Assembly: GCA_001931875.2 (NCBI GenBank)
Contig: MSJH02000120.1
Coordinates: forward strand, 1-54,297
Source of the DNA: Byssochlamys sp. IMV 00236
Lineage: Eukaryota > Ascomycota > Eurotiomycetes > Eurotiales > Thermoascaceae
DNA: 54,297 nt
Direction: 5' to 3'
Each line of letters opens with the position of its first letter. Position 1 is the first letter of the stretch. Both the position numbers and the translations under genes were made by a program. Below the pieces are notes generated by a model. The model worked only from the letters and a program-made list of their open reading frames with translations, was not told the origin of the DNA and did no database searches. Shown here piece after piece: positions 20,126-31,613 of the stretch.

Positions 20126-22870
20126 TTATTCTATTGTTTGCTGTTGATTTCTTTTCAGCTGTTCTATTTCCTTTCTTAACGCTTCATTTTCTCGAATCAG
20201 CTTTTCTCTTTCCTTTGACGAATTAATCAACAGTTGCTGAAGGTGTTCCATAGTGGCAGTGATATCTGCAGACAAGTGGGCAGAAGCTGTTGATGAAGAT
20301 GATGAACTTGACGGTCTACTACTAAGACTATACAAAAGATAAGTTTATAAGAAAGGCTATTGAATGTCATGGTTACCTTTGATCATCGCTATGTACATTG
20401 TTATTCATTGGTTTTTTGAAAGCTTCGGAAACAGTTCTACTGCGGGGAGTTGAGGAAAAGTTTGGTGTATATACCGAGGGCAGGGTAGCAAGTAAGCTGT
20501 GGACCATGTTTTTTTGTATCTCGGTTTGCTTGAGCAGGTTATCCATATGAGAGTATACCATATGTGGGAAGTTTGAGTCTAGGATACGATGAGCTTGTCC
20601 TCTCGAAAGAGAACTTGAGGGTGAAATGGCGGGAGAAGGAGCGACGGTAGATTGTGGGGATTCATATTGCATAGATTTTTCTATAAAAAAAAGTATAAGT
20701 AAAAAAAAAAGCCCCTTTCTCAAATGAAAACTTACCATCTTTATCTTGTTTACCAGAATCACTTGGTGTATTTGAGCCACCGGTTAACTCAAAACGACCT
20801 TTCTTTCGACACTCGGGAGGCAACACAGTGGGTACTTCGCAGTATGGACCGGCCATTAATTCTGGTTTCTCGATTGAGAATCGACTCACTTTGCTGCTGA
20901 TAGACGGATCTCTGTAAAGGACAGACGATTGAGAGCTTTCTCTGGTAAGAGGCGCACTGTGTAACGTTTGAGTCTCAGTAGACGGCACCACACAACAGGC
21001 ATTGTTACCATTATTGTTATGGCTCACCTCAAACCTTGACTTGCGCTCCATCATACTGTCTTGACGGCAAAGGTTTTTAGCATCTGACCAATGCAGTTCA
21101 TCAGATGCGGGTGTTGTCGGACGAGTGACAGATGGAGTCTGGTTAACACTAAATCGACCCTTCTTGAACTCGCCTTCTTGCAAGGTGCTACAGTTACTAT
21201 TGATGGTTGATACAGCCGAAATGGGGCCAGCATGAGAAATGCCAAGACCAACGCCTGGATGGTTAATATCGATATGAGCAGAGGAAGGAGGGGAGTAGGA
21301 TGAAGGCGAGGCTTGGAGGTCGGTCGTGTTGATAGAGTGGTTGTAATCTTCAATGACAAATCGGGATTTTTTGGGAGCTGCTACTGCAGGTGTAGACGAT
21401 GGCAGCACAGGCGTCACGGGTTCATCTGGCGATTTATCACCAGACAGAAGTGGTGCATCCTTGATGGTCACATCACCAAATGTGATGTGTTTCTTTTCAG
21501 CCCCGTTATTTACAGACTTGGTTCTGTCTGGTTTAGGTGGGTCTTCCTTAAACTTGACAACTGATTTGGATCGGCTGGGAGCGTCTGTTGTTGTAGCTGG
21601 TGCTGCGGTCGGTATTGTTACTGCAGGCGTAGTTACTGCTGGCTCTGTTGCCACGGGTGTCATCGTTTGTTTAGTTGTGTCCTTTCCATCTTCAGGACTA
21701 TCAAAATCCCAATTCTGGTCACTGGCTGAAAACATAATGTGTCTCTTTGGTAGTCGTTTGTGGGGACGCATATCCAAGGGTGGCACAAGGGCAAGAACAG
21801 ATTTCACAAGATATTCCTTCCTCTTGGCCTGCTTAAAGAATGGATGAAGCAGCAACTTGTCAGCTGAAGGTCGTTTGGAAGGATCCTTTTGTAAGCAAAT
21901 ATCGACCAATTCCTTAAACGTCTTGGAGTATTTGTGTTTACAGTTCTCCCGGTCGAGAGTAGGTGGTGCATTTGAGAGCGTCATCATCAAGACCTTCATA
22001 GGGGGATACTTGGCAAATGGAGCATGACCTGTAGCCAGTTCATATGCAGTGATACCAAAGCTCCAGATATCTGCCTTATAATCATAACCAGACTGTTCCA
22101 TGACCTCAGGCGCCATCCAGCAAGGTGTGCCCACAAAAGTTTTTCTCATTTCATTATTCTCCGTTAATGAGCTTGAAACACCAAAGTCAGCCAAGAGTAC
22201 AGTGCCTTGGTCATCCATCAGTAGATTACCAGCCTTGACATCACGGTGAATGTGACCATTTTTGTGCAAATAGATAAGGCCTTCTAATGCTTGTTTGAGA
22301 ATAGTAGCAATTGAGATTTCATCAAAGCCATCCGGAAAGCCCGACTTCATAATGTCCAAGCAAGAGCCAGCTGCTAAATAGGGTGTGACAATATAGAGTT
22401 TAGATCCGTTTACAAAAGACCCATAAACTGGCAAAACATTTGGATGTTTTGATAAAGCCATTAATGCTGTTTCACGCTATTAATAAAAATCAATATCTGT
22501 CGGTTCGTTTCGAAATATGTCATCTATTTTTACTCGAAGTTCGTCGATTTGATTCCTTTCAAACATATCCAAATCGATCATCTTTACAGCCACCTTCTTC
22601 TTCAATGGCTTGTACATTGCTTCATAGACAACAGCGGAAGAGCCGTAGCCTATAATGAAAATGAGTTTATATAGATGACTTTGGTATATATCTATATTTA
22701 TATGTACCAATTGGTTTTCCTATTTCAAAATCCTCGTACTTGTTTGCCCAATTTGATTCAGTAGGCACAGCCTGTTCTGAATCAATTGAGTGTATGGGTA
22801 TCTTCAGATGAAGACCTTCAGATACACTCAAAGAACGTTTTGTCTGCTTGGGAACAGGCAAGTTCGACAT
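20126..22870 (-). CDS. STE20-family protein kinase, FRAY/OSR1-SPAK-like, with RFx[VIL] motif array
   Basis: Minus-strand exons are 22708-22870, 22534-22649, 20736-22476, 20377-20680 and 20126-20327, encoding 841 residues. The kinase domain spans about residues 46-315: glycine loop GKPIGYGSSAVVYEA, VAVK, HRDVKAGNLL, ADFGVSSSL, GTPCWMAPEVMEQSGYDYKADIWSFG. It is followed by NWDFDSPED, reminiscent of the region after the OSR1 kinase. The long tail holds five motifs of the form [KR]x[SG]RFx[VIL] (R465, R534, R574, R625 and R654), the consensus bound by the CCT domain of OSR1/SPAK. The C-terminal 50 residues form a coiled coil (ERLIRENEALRKEIEQL type). I see no clear CCT domain. In animals this kinase group acts in osmotic and ion-transport signalling. 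Confidence 0.88.
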
Positions 22871-24382
22871 GAATTAGAGGCTAATTGATCTGTTTTTTGG
22901 TCGGGAAAAGGGTGATTGTTGTTATCTGTGTAATGTAGTAAAATGCTTATTGTTCTCTTTTTGTGTCGCTTTTGTTGTGGTCGCTGGTTCTTATTTTGTG
23001 TGGAAAATAAAAAAAATAGAGGGAAAAAGAATATAAAAAATAGATTTTGAAATTTAGTTTTATCCAATAAAAAATATTTTTTTTTCTCTCTCTCTCTTTA
23101 CAGGCTTAAACCCAAAAGGACAATAAGAGTGCAGCATTGGATAATGCCCTAGGAGAATTATTGTCACAATGATATCAGAAAGAGACATCGTTTTATTCCA
23201 TCATCAATACATGTGTCCATTAATTTGATTTGTTAAAGTTATTTCATTCAATATGTCAGTTTACTCTATATGCTAAGCTTATTGAACACGGGTAATCATG
23301 CTAATTGACTCAATACCGTCGTTTGTTATATAAACCAGATAATGGGGACCATTCTATGACGATGATGACATGTTCACTATATTTGGATATAGCGTACCTC
23401 ATCGCCATGCTTTACTCTCTCTCTCTCTTTCTCGATTATACTCTGTCTTTGTACACTGAGTGGAAATTACGGGAATATTAATCAGCAATTATAACTTGTA
23501 AGAATAATATTGAAGCTATATGAAATCAATTAGTCATTCTTATCGAATTGTGCGTATAAACATCATCCGTAGTATCTCTCTCTCTCTCTCTCTTTTCGCT
23601 CTCTCTTTCTCTCACACAAATTGATCTTTTCCAGGCGGCATTTAAAAATTGACTGACTGTGTTTACTTTTTAACCCAAGACCATTAGAAAAATTTTGTGA
23701 ATAACCGGAGATTGAAGTGAGAAATTACAGACATGAAGTATGGGACAAACTGTCTATGTAATGAAACACTCAAGTCTGGTCTATGTTGCGTCTTTTATTA
23801 AGCCTTTACATTATTAAGACATGAAAAAAGAACTAACGTTTGGCTTTCATTTTTATCTCGGTTGATGTTGGCATTTTAAAGTAGTTCCTTGCATAAACGG
23901 TCATTAAGCCAAGAGATATCAATCTTTTTTCGAAGCACGTGTACTGTATAAAGTAGGCCAATCTATTTTGATTATAGATGACCATTCATAGTGGTAGAAG
24001 AAGAGGAGGGATTAGACTAATGCCATCAATACTATCTTGACTTTACTTCAACTGTTTATTCACTTGCAAAAATACCGTTAGTAAGTTCGATTGAACGCGT
24101 CTTCTTTTAATATGCTCATAAACTGACTTCAACTGCATCAATCATCTCGTGTTCTTCCTTTACTTTTGCTCAATAGCCGCTTTCCTATAGAAGGGCGTCA
24201 TAACATAGTCTAAATTTCTGGGTATATTCTGGGCTAGGTTGCACAAGAAAATGTCCGGCGGCTTGTCCGAGGGAGAGATGGAGAGATGAAAAGGGCAAGA
24301 ACAAGTCTCGAAATTTTTTATTAAGACCACACATCCCATTCAATCTTTCTCTCTCTCTTTATCCTTTTATTTATAATTAAAG
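22871..24382. other. Divergent intergenic region between kinase and RPS4
   Basis: 1.5 kb without a supported gene. It holds both promoters, a CT microsatellite at about 23574-23594 and a single ACGCGT at 24095-24100, some 290 bases upstream of RPS4. A T/C-rich leader precedes RPS4. Confidence 0.45.
23574..23594. repeat. CT dinucleotide microsatellite
   Basis: About ten CT units, followed by interrupted CTCTCT. No link to a gene is evident beyond its place in the kinase/RPS4 intergenic region. Confidence 0.85.
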
Positions 24383-25522
24383 ATGGTAAGCAATAAGTAA
24401 TCTATAGATGATGCATCCATCTAACACTATCCCATAGGCTCGTGGTCCTAAGAAGCACATGAAGCGTTTGGCAGCCCCTAAGCATTGGATGCTTGATAAA
24501 CTTTTGGGTATGTCTTTAATTTGAGAGGGGGAGACAGTGAACATTTCGAAATGGTTAAAGTGATGACAAAAAAAAAATCAATAGTCAAGCTCAACAATCG
24601 TAATAACAATTGACGAGTATTTTCTTAACTGATAAACTTTTATTGAAGCAACTGTCTCTCTCTATAATCATGAATTATATTCTAACATACTTTTAGGTAA
24701 CTATGCCCCTAAGCCTTCTTCTGGTCCTCACAAGACTCGTGAATGTTTACCCTTGATCGTTTTCATTCGTAACCGCTTAAAGTACGCTCTTAACGGCCGC
24801 GAAGTTCAATCCATCTTGATGCAACGTCTTGTCAAGGTCGACGGTAAGGTCCGTACCGATTCCACTTTTCCTGCTGGTTTCATGGGTAAGTGTTAAAAAA
24901 AATGGGGGATAGGCTTGAGTTTTATTGACGGCTAAGCTTTGACGAATCCCGGATGCTTTTTTTTGCTTGCTTTTTTTAATTTGACATAACAGACGTTATC
25001 CAAATTGAAAAAACTGGTGAAAACTTCCGTCTCGTCTATGACGTTAAAGGTCGCTTTGCTGTTCACCGCATCACTGATGAAGAAGCCAAGTACAAATTGT
25101 GCAAGGTTAAGAAGGTTTTGGTTGGTGCTAAGGGTATTCCCTACATCACCACCCACGATGGTCGTACCATCCGTTACCCTGATCCTTTGATCAAGGCTAA
25201 CGATACCATCCGTTTCAACCTTGAAACCGGCAAGATTGAAGACTTTGTCAAGTTCGATGTTGGTAACGTCGTTATGGTCACTGGTGGTCGTAACATTGGT
25301 CGCGTTGGTCAACTCATTCACCGTGAACGTCACATTGGTGGCTTTGAAATTGTTCACATCAAGGACGCTCTTGACCGTGTCTTTGCTACTCGTATCTCCA
25401 ACGTTTTCACCATCGGTCAAGGTACTAAGCCTTGGATCTCTCTCCCCAAGGGTAAGGGTGTCAAGCTCTCTATTACTGAAGAACGTGATCGCCGTAGAGC
25501 TGCTGCTACTGCCACTCACTAA
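24383..25522 (+). CDS. RPS4: 40S ribosomal protein S4 (eS4)
   Basis: Four exons, 24383-24385 (the ATG alone), 24438-24507, 24697-24885 and 24993-25522, give exactly 263 residues, the standard eS4 length. The sequence matches eS4 throughout: [45 protein letters not shown], the S4-like and KOW-type blocks, and the basic end. The first intron directly follows the start codon, a common design in fungal ribosomal protein genes. The second intron is long for this genome (189 nt) and contains a probable snoRNA. Codons are strongly biased to C-ending forms, as expected for high expression. Confidence 0.97.
24553..24638 (+). ncRNA. Probable intronic C/D-box snoRNA in RPS4 intron 2
   Basis: The intron holds a C box GTGATGA at 24560-24566 and a D box CTGA at 24629-24632, 73 nt apart overall. 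Short flanking complementarity (GTTAA upstream, TAAAC downstream, imperfect) could form the terminal stem. Between the boxes, 14 bases at 24583-24596 (AGTCAAGCTCAACA) are perfectly complementary to the highly conserved 25S/28S rRNA sequence TGTTGAGCTTGACT, recalled from established rRNA sequence. That region carries snoRNA-guided 2'-O-methylations in yeast. A weak C'-like GTAATAA follows at about 24600. The D' box is unclear, so the exact target nucleotide is not assigned. The host, a long intron of a ribosomal protein gene, is typical. Confidence 0.65.
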
Positions 25523-25916
25523 AAAAATCCATGATTTTTTTAGAATAAATCATCATTTTGCTTTGTAGGACCTCTCTCATTGTTCTCTTCCCTTGTTCAT
25601 TATCATTTTGCTATTGTATATAATTATTATTTTATTATTAAAGAAATGTTCATTTTCTAAGAATTGCGTCACGACGATTGGTGGGGTTGAACTTGAGTTG
25701 AGCATGAAACCCACATCATTATGCAGAACTTTTTTTTTTTTTATTTCTATTTTTTTTTCTTTTGCACATTTTCTTATAACCCCAACACACATACGACAAC
25801 ATATTTATATAAAATGACAATCATTGACACTGAGTGTATTTCAAGGTAAAGAGAAAAAGAAGATGAGTTGACCAAACATAACTTTAAACTAAACGACAAA
25901 ACTCAGTGGTACAGAC
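25523..25916. other. Intergenic region
   Basis: RPS4 3' flank with AATAAA-like and T-rich runs, then the upstream region of the WD40 gene. No gene seen. Confidence 0.45.
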
Positions 25917-27358
25917 ATGTTCATAAAGCCGAGGCCGATTGTTCATGATCAAAAAGTGACCATTCACCACTGGTAAAGAAAAGACATCAAAAGTTTGAAT
26001 AGCGTATCAACAGTTGACTATAGGCAGCTACGAGATTTATTATTGACAGATAAACAATTTGAAAATGAATTGATTGTCCCGACGGGACATGATATCTATA
26101 AAGTAATATAAACATCATCTCTTAAAAAAAATAGCTAACGTTCGTCTGTAGTATAACTATATTACCGGACAAAGAGGATATCTGCTAAAGGGAATTGGAT
26201 ATAACCCTACCTGTATGGCATCAGGGTAAGTACAAGAGAGAGAGAGATCTATTTGATAAGGTGAATATAACATATATATTTATCAGATATGGATACTGGG
26301 CAGCTGGTGGACAACATGGCGATTTGACAATCAAAGATATCAAAAGTGACTATCAGATGTAAGAGAATAGATGGACATGATTGAACAAGGAAGCTCAATT
26401 ACGTAATAGGCATATAACTTCCGCACCAGGTTGCACGATTAACAATGGACTCTGTTTTTCTCGTTGCTTAAACGGAGAAATAAGGTTATTGGTGTCAAAC
26501 AACGATACGACGATTCGTGTATTTAGTGTACCAGACTTGAAGCTGTTGGAGACACTAGAGTTTAGGACAGCTGTAAATCATAGTAAGCTTGATCATATAT
26601 CATATTGTGTGTGAGTTAATAATAATAAAAAATAGCGTCTGTCAGTCCAAACGGTAGGAAGATGGTTACTGTCGGAGACGATAATCGGGTGTTATTATTC
26701 AATATTTCCTATTCTGGGAATTACGAATTAATGCAAACAATGGCAGGTAAGGAAAAAAAAAAGACTTGCATATCAAAAAAGCTAAATCAACATTTTATAG
26801 TATCAAAGGATGCCAATTTCTCTATAGCATGGAATCATACATCTGATAAATTTGCAGTGTCGAGCCAGGATGGGTCTGTGCACGTGTGGGATATTCGACA
26901 TTCAGATCCTCTCGCTAAATTTACAAGTGTTCACGTAAGAATCAAAGAGTAAGAGAAAAAAAAAAACGGAAACGAGATTGACGAGATGTTGTAGCCTTCG
27001 ATTACAAAAGGAGCAGCAAGATGTGTAAAGTTCACACAAGCAGGAGCCATCGATCTGCTAGCATTTACAGAGCACGTATCTCACGTTCATGTTATTGATG
27101 CCCGCACATTTGATGGACAACAAACATTAAGAGTTGGATCAGCTGGACATGATACACCCATTACTGGTTTATGTTTTTCTGCAGATAGTAAAAAGATGTT
27201 TATAGGTAGATAGAGAGAAAAAGAGAGAGGGAGTGAGGGAAAGATTGCTCTCTAAGAAGGTATTGCTGACCGTCTAATTAGGCCTAGAGAACGCGGTTTT
27301 AGATTTTAATGTGGACACGGGTACACGAAGGCGATTTCCTGGAGGCATCTTGATATAA
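25917..27358 (+). CDS. Nine-exon WD40-repeat protein
   Basis: Exons are 25917-25972, 26024-26102, 26152-26225, 26287-26358, 26410-26582, 26636-26746, 26801-26934, 26995-27205 and 27282-27358. The sum is divisible by three and gives 328 residues. WD-type signatures include YWAAGGQHGDLTIKDI, VSNNDTTIRVFSVPDLK, TVGDDNRVLLFNI, AWNHTSDKFAVSSQDGSVHVWDI and ITGLCFSADSKKMFIG. The layout recalls the fungal WD protein family of S. pombe SPAC2A9.03, whose role is not known to me. Introns occupy about a third of the gene. Several introns lack in-frame stops, so naive gene calling will probably get this locus wrong. Confidence 0.8.
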
Positions 27359-27907
27359 TGTAAATTGTTCATATGTATAAACTTCTCTTTGTATATTCGG
27401 TTTTTTAAATTAAAGCAATTGTGTAATAAAAATGGTTAATCTTTAATTTTATGTAGCACATCCAAGGCAGATCGACGCTTGCATGAATTTATTCTGACAA
27501 TAGTTCATTGGACTGTTGCTATAGTTGCTAATATATCATATTTTATCATACCAATCATACGTGTAGATAGCGTGTTATGCATAGAAATATACTATCTTAT
27601 TCAGTCATGATGATGGTGCTTATTTTGTTGAGAAGTTAGTCTGGAAATTTTTCTAGAAAGTACTTGAGCAACTATGTCATATGCTTGTTACAAATAAGAC
27701 AGTGACACTTTACATCAGACACTATCGGAGTTGATCATCACGTACCTGTTTTATATCTGGTAATGGCTATAAAATCACCATTTTTTTTCTTTTCCTCTGC
27801 TCCCCCCTTTTCTCCTTTCACCCCACTACTCTACTTGTATATATAGACACACATATAAGTCACTCTTTCTTCTTTTTTTCATAGTTTTGCAAATATCTGT
27901 GGCACTC
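27359..27907. other. Intergenic region
   Basis: No gene seen. The last 100 bases before the velvet gene are pyrimidine-rich and probably hold its leader. Confidence 0.45.
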
Positions 27908-28888
27908 ATGGATGACAGCTCAAGTGAAGACCTGTTTAGCTTAATTAATTTCAGTGGCGAACAAGAAGAGTATTTAAATGAGCCACCACAACCGTCTTCA
28001 TCTACCTCTGTGGCGTCCCATAAGCATATAACCTTTATGGAACCCAATATAGACGTGTTGATAGATTATCCTGTAAATAAACTATATGAAAAATACTTTA
28101 GACAAAATGAACTGCCTTGTAATATAAAGTAGGTGATTTGTACCTAATTAGATTTAGTAGAATTAACTTTCTTTATACTAGTACATATAAATTAGAAATA
28201 GCGGAGCAGCCTGTACAGTGCCGGATTAGTAGCGACAGTGACAAAGACCGAAGACCGATCGATCCTGCGCCGATAATTAAATTGACAGTTTTAGATAAAG
28301 ACAATCAAAGAATTCAAGAGTAATAGTACACAGTAGTAGAAATTGCAGCATAAGCATCAATTTGTTTACTCACATGTTATTATTATAGTCCAGGGGAAAG
28401 TCCGTTTTATGTTATGCATGTCTCGCTCTGGTCTGTAGACATGAAGACACAGTATGATCTTGTAGAAAATAGTCGAGTCTTGACTGGGTCACTCGTCAGC
28501 TCCCCTTCACTTCTTAAAGACTTACAAGATGAATTTGCTTACTTTTTTGCGTTCTCTGACCTGAGCATACGATTGACAGGGCGATATCGATTACGATTTA
28601 GTCTAGTTCATATAGCAAGGTATACAAAAAAAAAAAAAAGAGGTCACTTGTAAAATTACTTAAACAGGATTATGTAGGAATGAAATTGTAGACCAAGTAT
28701 TTTCTGATCCATTTACAACTTATTCAGCAAAAACTTATCCTGGAATGAAAAGTAGATGTTTCTATGTTTTTAGATATTTTTCGATTGTCTAATTTTTGCT
28801 TTTGTTAGAATCAAGTGAATTGGCTAAACATTTGGCAAAGCAAGGCTTAAAAATAACCATTCGTACACAAACAAGGTCCAAAAAATAA
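27908..28888 (+). CDS. Velvet-domain transcription regulator
   Basis: Exons 27908-28128, 28182-28319, 28389-28619, 28678-28751 and 28809-28888 give 247 residues. After an acidic, Ser-rich N-terminus of about 70 residues, the velvet domain runs nearly to the end: YKLEIAEQPVQCRISSDSDKD, RPIDPAPIIKLTV, FYVMHVSLWSVD, LTGSLVSSPSLLKDLQDEFAYFFAFSDLSIRLTGRYRLRFSL, YPGMK and ELAKHLAKQGLKITIRTQ. Velvet factors are fungus-specific, NF-kB-like DNA-binding proteins controlling sporulation, light response and secondary metabolism, usually as dimers. This one is a single-domain type closer in layout to VosA/VelB/VelC than to VeA. The short introns fall inside the domain, and translation resumes in frame at each joint. 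Confidence 0.92.
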
Positions 28889-29932
28889 ACTATGTGTCAC
28901 AGTGATTAAACCTTATTACCCGACCTTGTTACCTGTCTTTCCATAAATGGGTTGAGCGATTGAATAACTGGGTACTCTACCATTGGACAGATTTTGTGGT
29001 TGCGATGAGTATTCCCCAAAGTCTAGATTTATCACAAGTTTGAGCAAAATATACACTGTTTATAATTAACCGTGAATAAACAAAAAGACATGGATATCAT
29101 TGTTTGTATGTTTTACTAGATTTTATTGCAATCAGATGTTAATTTATAATCGATTTCAAGCTTTTTTTCTCTTTTCCTTTTTCTTTAGAACCTTAAAGAA
29201 GAAAAGATTCGGGGTTACTTAAAGATCCTGCTATTGGTGCACGAAGTGAATGAAAATCAGAAAAAAAAAAAAGAAATCCACAAGAGTTTACGACATAACG
29301 AATCATCGAGACTTGGTTAGAAATCACAAAAGTACAACACAAGGGATTTTGCTACATGGACAGGTGTAAATATAGGTTTATTGAATAGAAAAAGATAAAA
29401 AAGATCCCAATCATGAATAACTGCTCATTGAGCATCACTTTACAACAGTTCTTTGCAGCAATTCGTTATAACCAACCTGTCTCAAAAATTTCTATTCAAG
29501 CTTTTCCTGTCATTCCTTTGAGCCAAAGCAAATACTATTTTGGATAATAAAACATAATCGTCTGTTTTATCAGTATCTATTGTTGATGTTCATTTTGTGG
29601 AAGTAATCTGTCCGCAGTAGCTTATATCCATCATCGTACGCACTTTGTAATTGATTGATTGATTTTTTATTTTGTTTTAAATTACCAAAAGGTTTAGAAA
29701 GAAGCAAAGGATGTCTTTCTCTTAGGATCCTTTTATTCGCCTACGCTTTGTCTTTGTAGTAAAAGAAACGGATGCTGTCACTTTTTACATGAATATGGTC
29801 AGATTCGATAGCTCTCTTCTTAAAGAACAGGATATTATGTAGATTAAACATGATTTCCTTTATTTTTTTTATTTTTTTTTACTGAAATTATCTTTGATAT
29901 TGCCTCTGGGAAGCAAATGCATCTCTATGTTA
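28889..29932. other. Gene-poor region
   Basis: No gene is supported. The sequence is AT-rich with T and A runs. Its distal end grades into the decayed minus-strand gene. Confidence 0.4.
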
Positions 29933-30470
29933 CAGAGCGACTCTAGAAACGACATATTCAAAGCTATTTACAATCACATTAACGACAGACAATAGACTCC
30001 AGGATCACTTTGTGAGTATTCGTAAATATTTTCATCTTGTCTCGATGTCAAAAACTTTTCCATGTCTCTAAAATCATGATTTCCAGGCTGGGTAACCAGT
30101 ATCCTTTCCATCTGCACTAATCTGAATATATTCTGATTACTTTTTCACTGTCTTTGATTGTTCTTAACCTGAAGCAAAGCATTCTTTATCTTTTTTGTAC
30201 AAACATCCAAGCAAGACTGGATTAAATTGTCTTTAAGCATTGGTTTCAACTAGCTTAAAGAAGGATCAGAGCGGTTGACAAAGTTTTTGGATATAGAACA
30301 TTCAAATGGTCTCAGTATTGTATAAAGATCCTTTTTAACACGTTCACATTCTACTGGTGTTTTAATGAGATCGAAAACGACTCTATGACCTTCAGCGATA
30401 GTAAAAGTTATTTTAACTGATATTTAAGGTCATTAACACGTTCCTACAAAAAAACAAGAGTATTAAAAGG
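29933..30470 (-). pseudogene. Decayed minus-strand gene of unknown family
   Basis: Read on the minus strand, long coding-like stretches are interrupted by stops and frame changes: KITFTIAEGHRVVFDLIK, VECERVKKDLYTILRPFECS, KPMLKDNLIQSCLDVCTKK, RILVTQPGNHDFRDMEKFL, YEYSQSDPGVYCLSL and, in a shifted frame, VNSFEYVVSRVAL. Composition and continuity across stops point to a once-functional protein of 180 or more residues. Further decayed sequence may extend upstream to about 30560. I do not recognise the family. It lies in a stretch with other relics, which suggests turnover of a lineage-specific multigene family. Confidence 0.45.
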
Positions 30471-31067
30471 GTATGTGGTGTATTCTTTTAGTGAATGTGA
30501 AGCAAGTGCTTGATGTCATTCTGAATTAGGACAGGATATCCTTATCATAGGCAATTACATCATAGAAGAATAGTCTGCTGTTTATTAATTGCCAATAAAA
30601 AAAATATTTTAGGGATAAGTTTGTGAATTGTTCGACAAACAGAAAGAAAAACAAAAAAAAAATTATATATAAATTATTAATAAATATCTATTATCAAAGG
30701 TTATTACTACTAACTTTACTTTATACGCGCAAAGATGTATATAATATGTTGCAATGAAGAAGAGAGAAATGGAGTGTGTATTTTATTTCAATGAGATTTG
30801 AGTTCCTGCATATCATCACAGAGCAGGCTACCCCGTGGTTTTTATGGATGTTACAAATAATTAATTTGGCTATTTGTACCAGCTATTGGCGTCATTCCCT
30901 TTGCTACCTTTAAACTTTGTCCATCCATGTCCACCTCTTTTCCATCATGTTGCTGATACTTAATGATATTATCTAAAAGCATTGCAAGGTTAGACAATAC
31001 ACCATTTGATGACCTTTTATTACTTGATTATTCTTTCATCAATTAAAATATCTCGAGTTTTATACAT

Positions 31068-31400
31068 TCAATCTTTTCTATTCGTTTTTGTGAAGGTGCA
31101 ATATGCTAAATTCCTACGGTTGTTTCTTTGGGGTACGCTCCTTTTAATGATGCCTGCACCAACTTTGTTCAAATACTTTACATAATGCTCGTTTATATCA
31201 TATCTATCACCAAATCCAAAAAGGAAAATATAAGGCTCAGTAATCCTGAAACTGGAATAAAGCCTTTTGAGAGCAACTGTCATCTTCAAGGGGTACTTGC
31301 CTTAAGCTTTAGTGTTGGGTTTGACAAAATTCTTAATTAGTACAGGCTCCACTTGTGCTTGCTTTAAAATGCTATCATTTGTATTACAATGCTTAGAGGC
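31068..31400 (-). repeat. Diverged duplicate, copy 1
   Basis: This minus-strand coding-like segment (YIFLFGFGDRYDINEHYVKYLN and flanks) matches the segment at 32355-32668 in the same orientation. Matching stretches include GCTTTAAAATGC with nearby TTGTATTA on the plus strand, and the peptide pattern D(R/K)(Y/H)..(N/I)EH(Y/S)VK(Y/H). Both copies have stops, so they look like relics of one repeated gene. Confidence 0.45.
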
Positions 31401-31613
31401 TTTCCAAAACTATTTTCCGACTGTTTCTTATTGAATAAGATATGATGTTGCTACCTCTGTTACCCTTTAAATCCAGTTGATAATCTTCTTATGTTGCTAT
31501 TCCCCAAAAAAAACATTGAGGATTATAGCTAATAAATAGATTCTATACAACAATTGTATTTAAGTTGGTCACATGCCCCAGTTCTCTTTTCATTCAATCT
31601 CAGCTACTAGACG

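Noticed and set aside
20681..20735. Sixth RFx-like motif (GKFSF) in the kinase tail
   Set aside because: It is encoded inside a 55-nt intron with a perfect GTAAGT donor; splicing joins QDKD to EKSMQYE.
23571..23620. CT-rich tract considered as a CRISPR-like or tandem array
   Set aside because: It is a simple dinucleotide microsatellite without spacers.
24095..24100. Single ACGCGT upstream of RPS4 as a cell-cycle element
   Set aside because: One isolated hexamer is expected by chance, and ribosomal protein genes are not usual MBF targets.
24932..25519. Minus-strand 195-codon open frame
   Set aside because: It is the antisense shadow of RPS4 exon 4, created by biased codons.
28391..28405. 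GGGGAAAGTCCG resembling an RNase P RNA signature
   Set aside because: It lies inside the third exon of the velvet gene (PGESP) and has no RNase P context.
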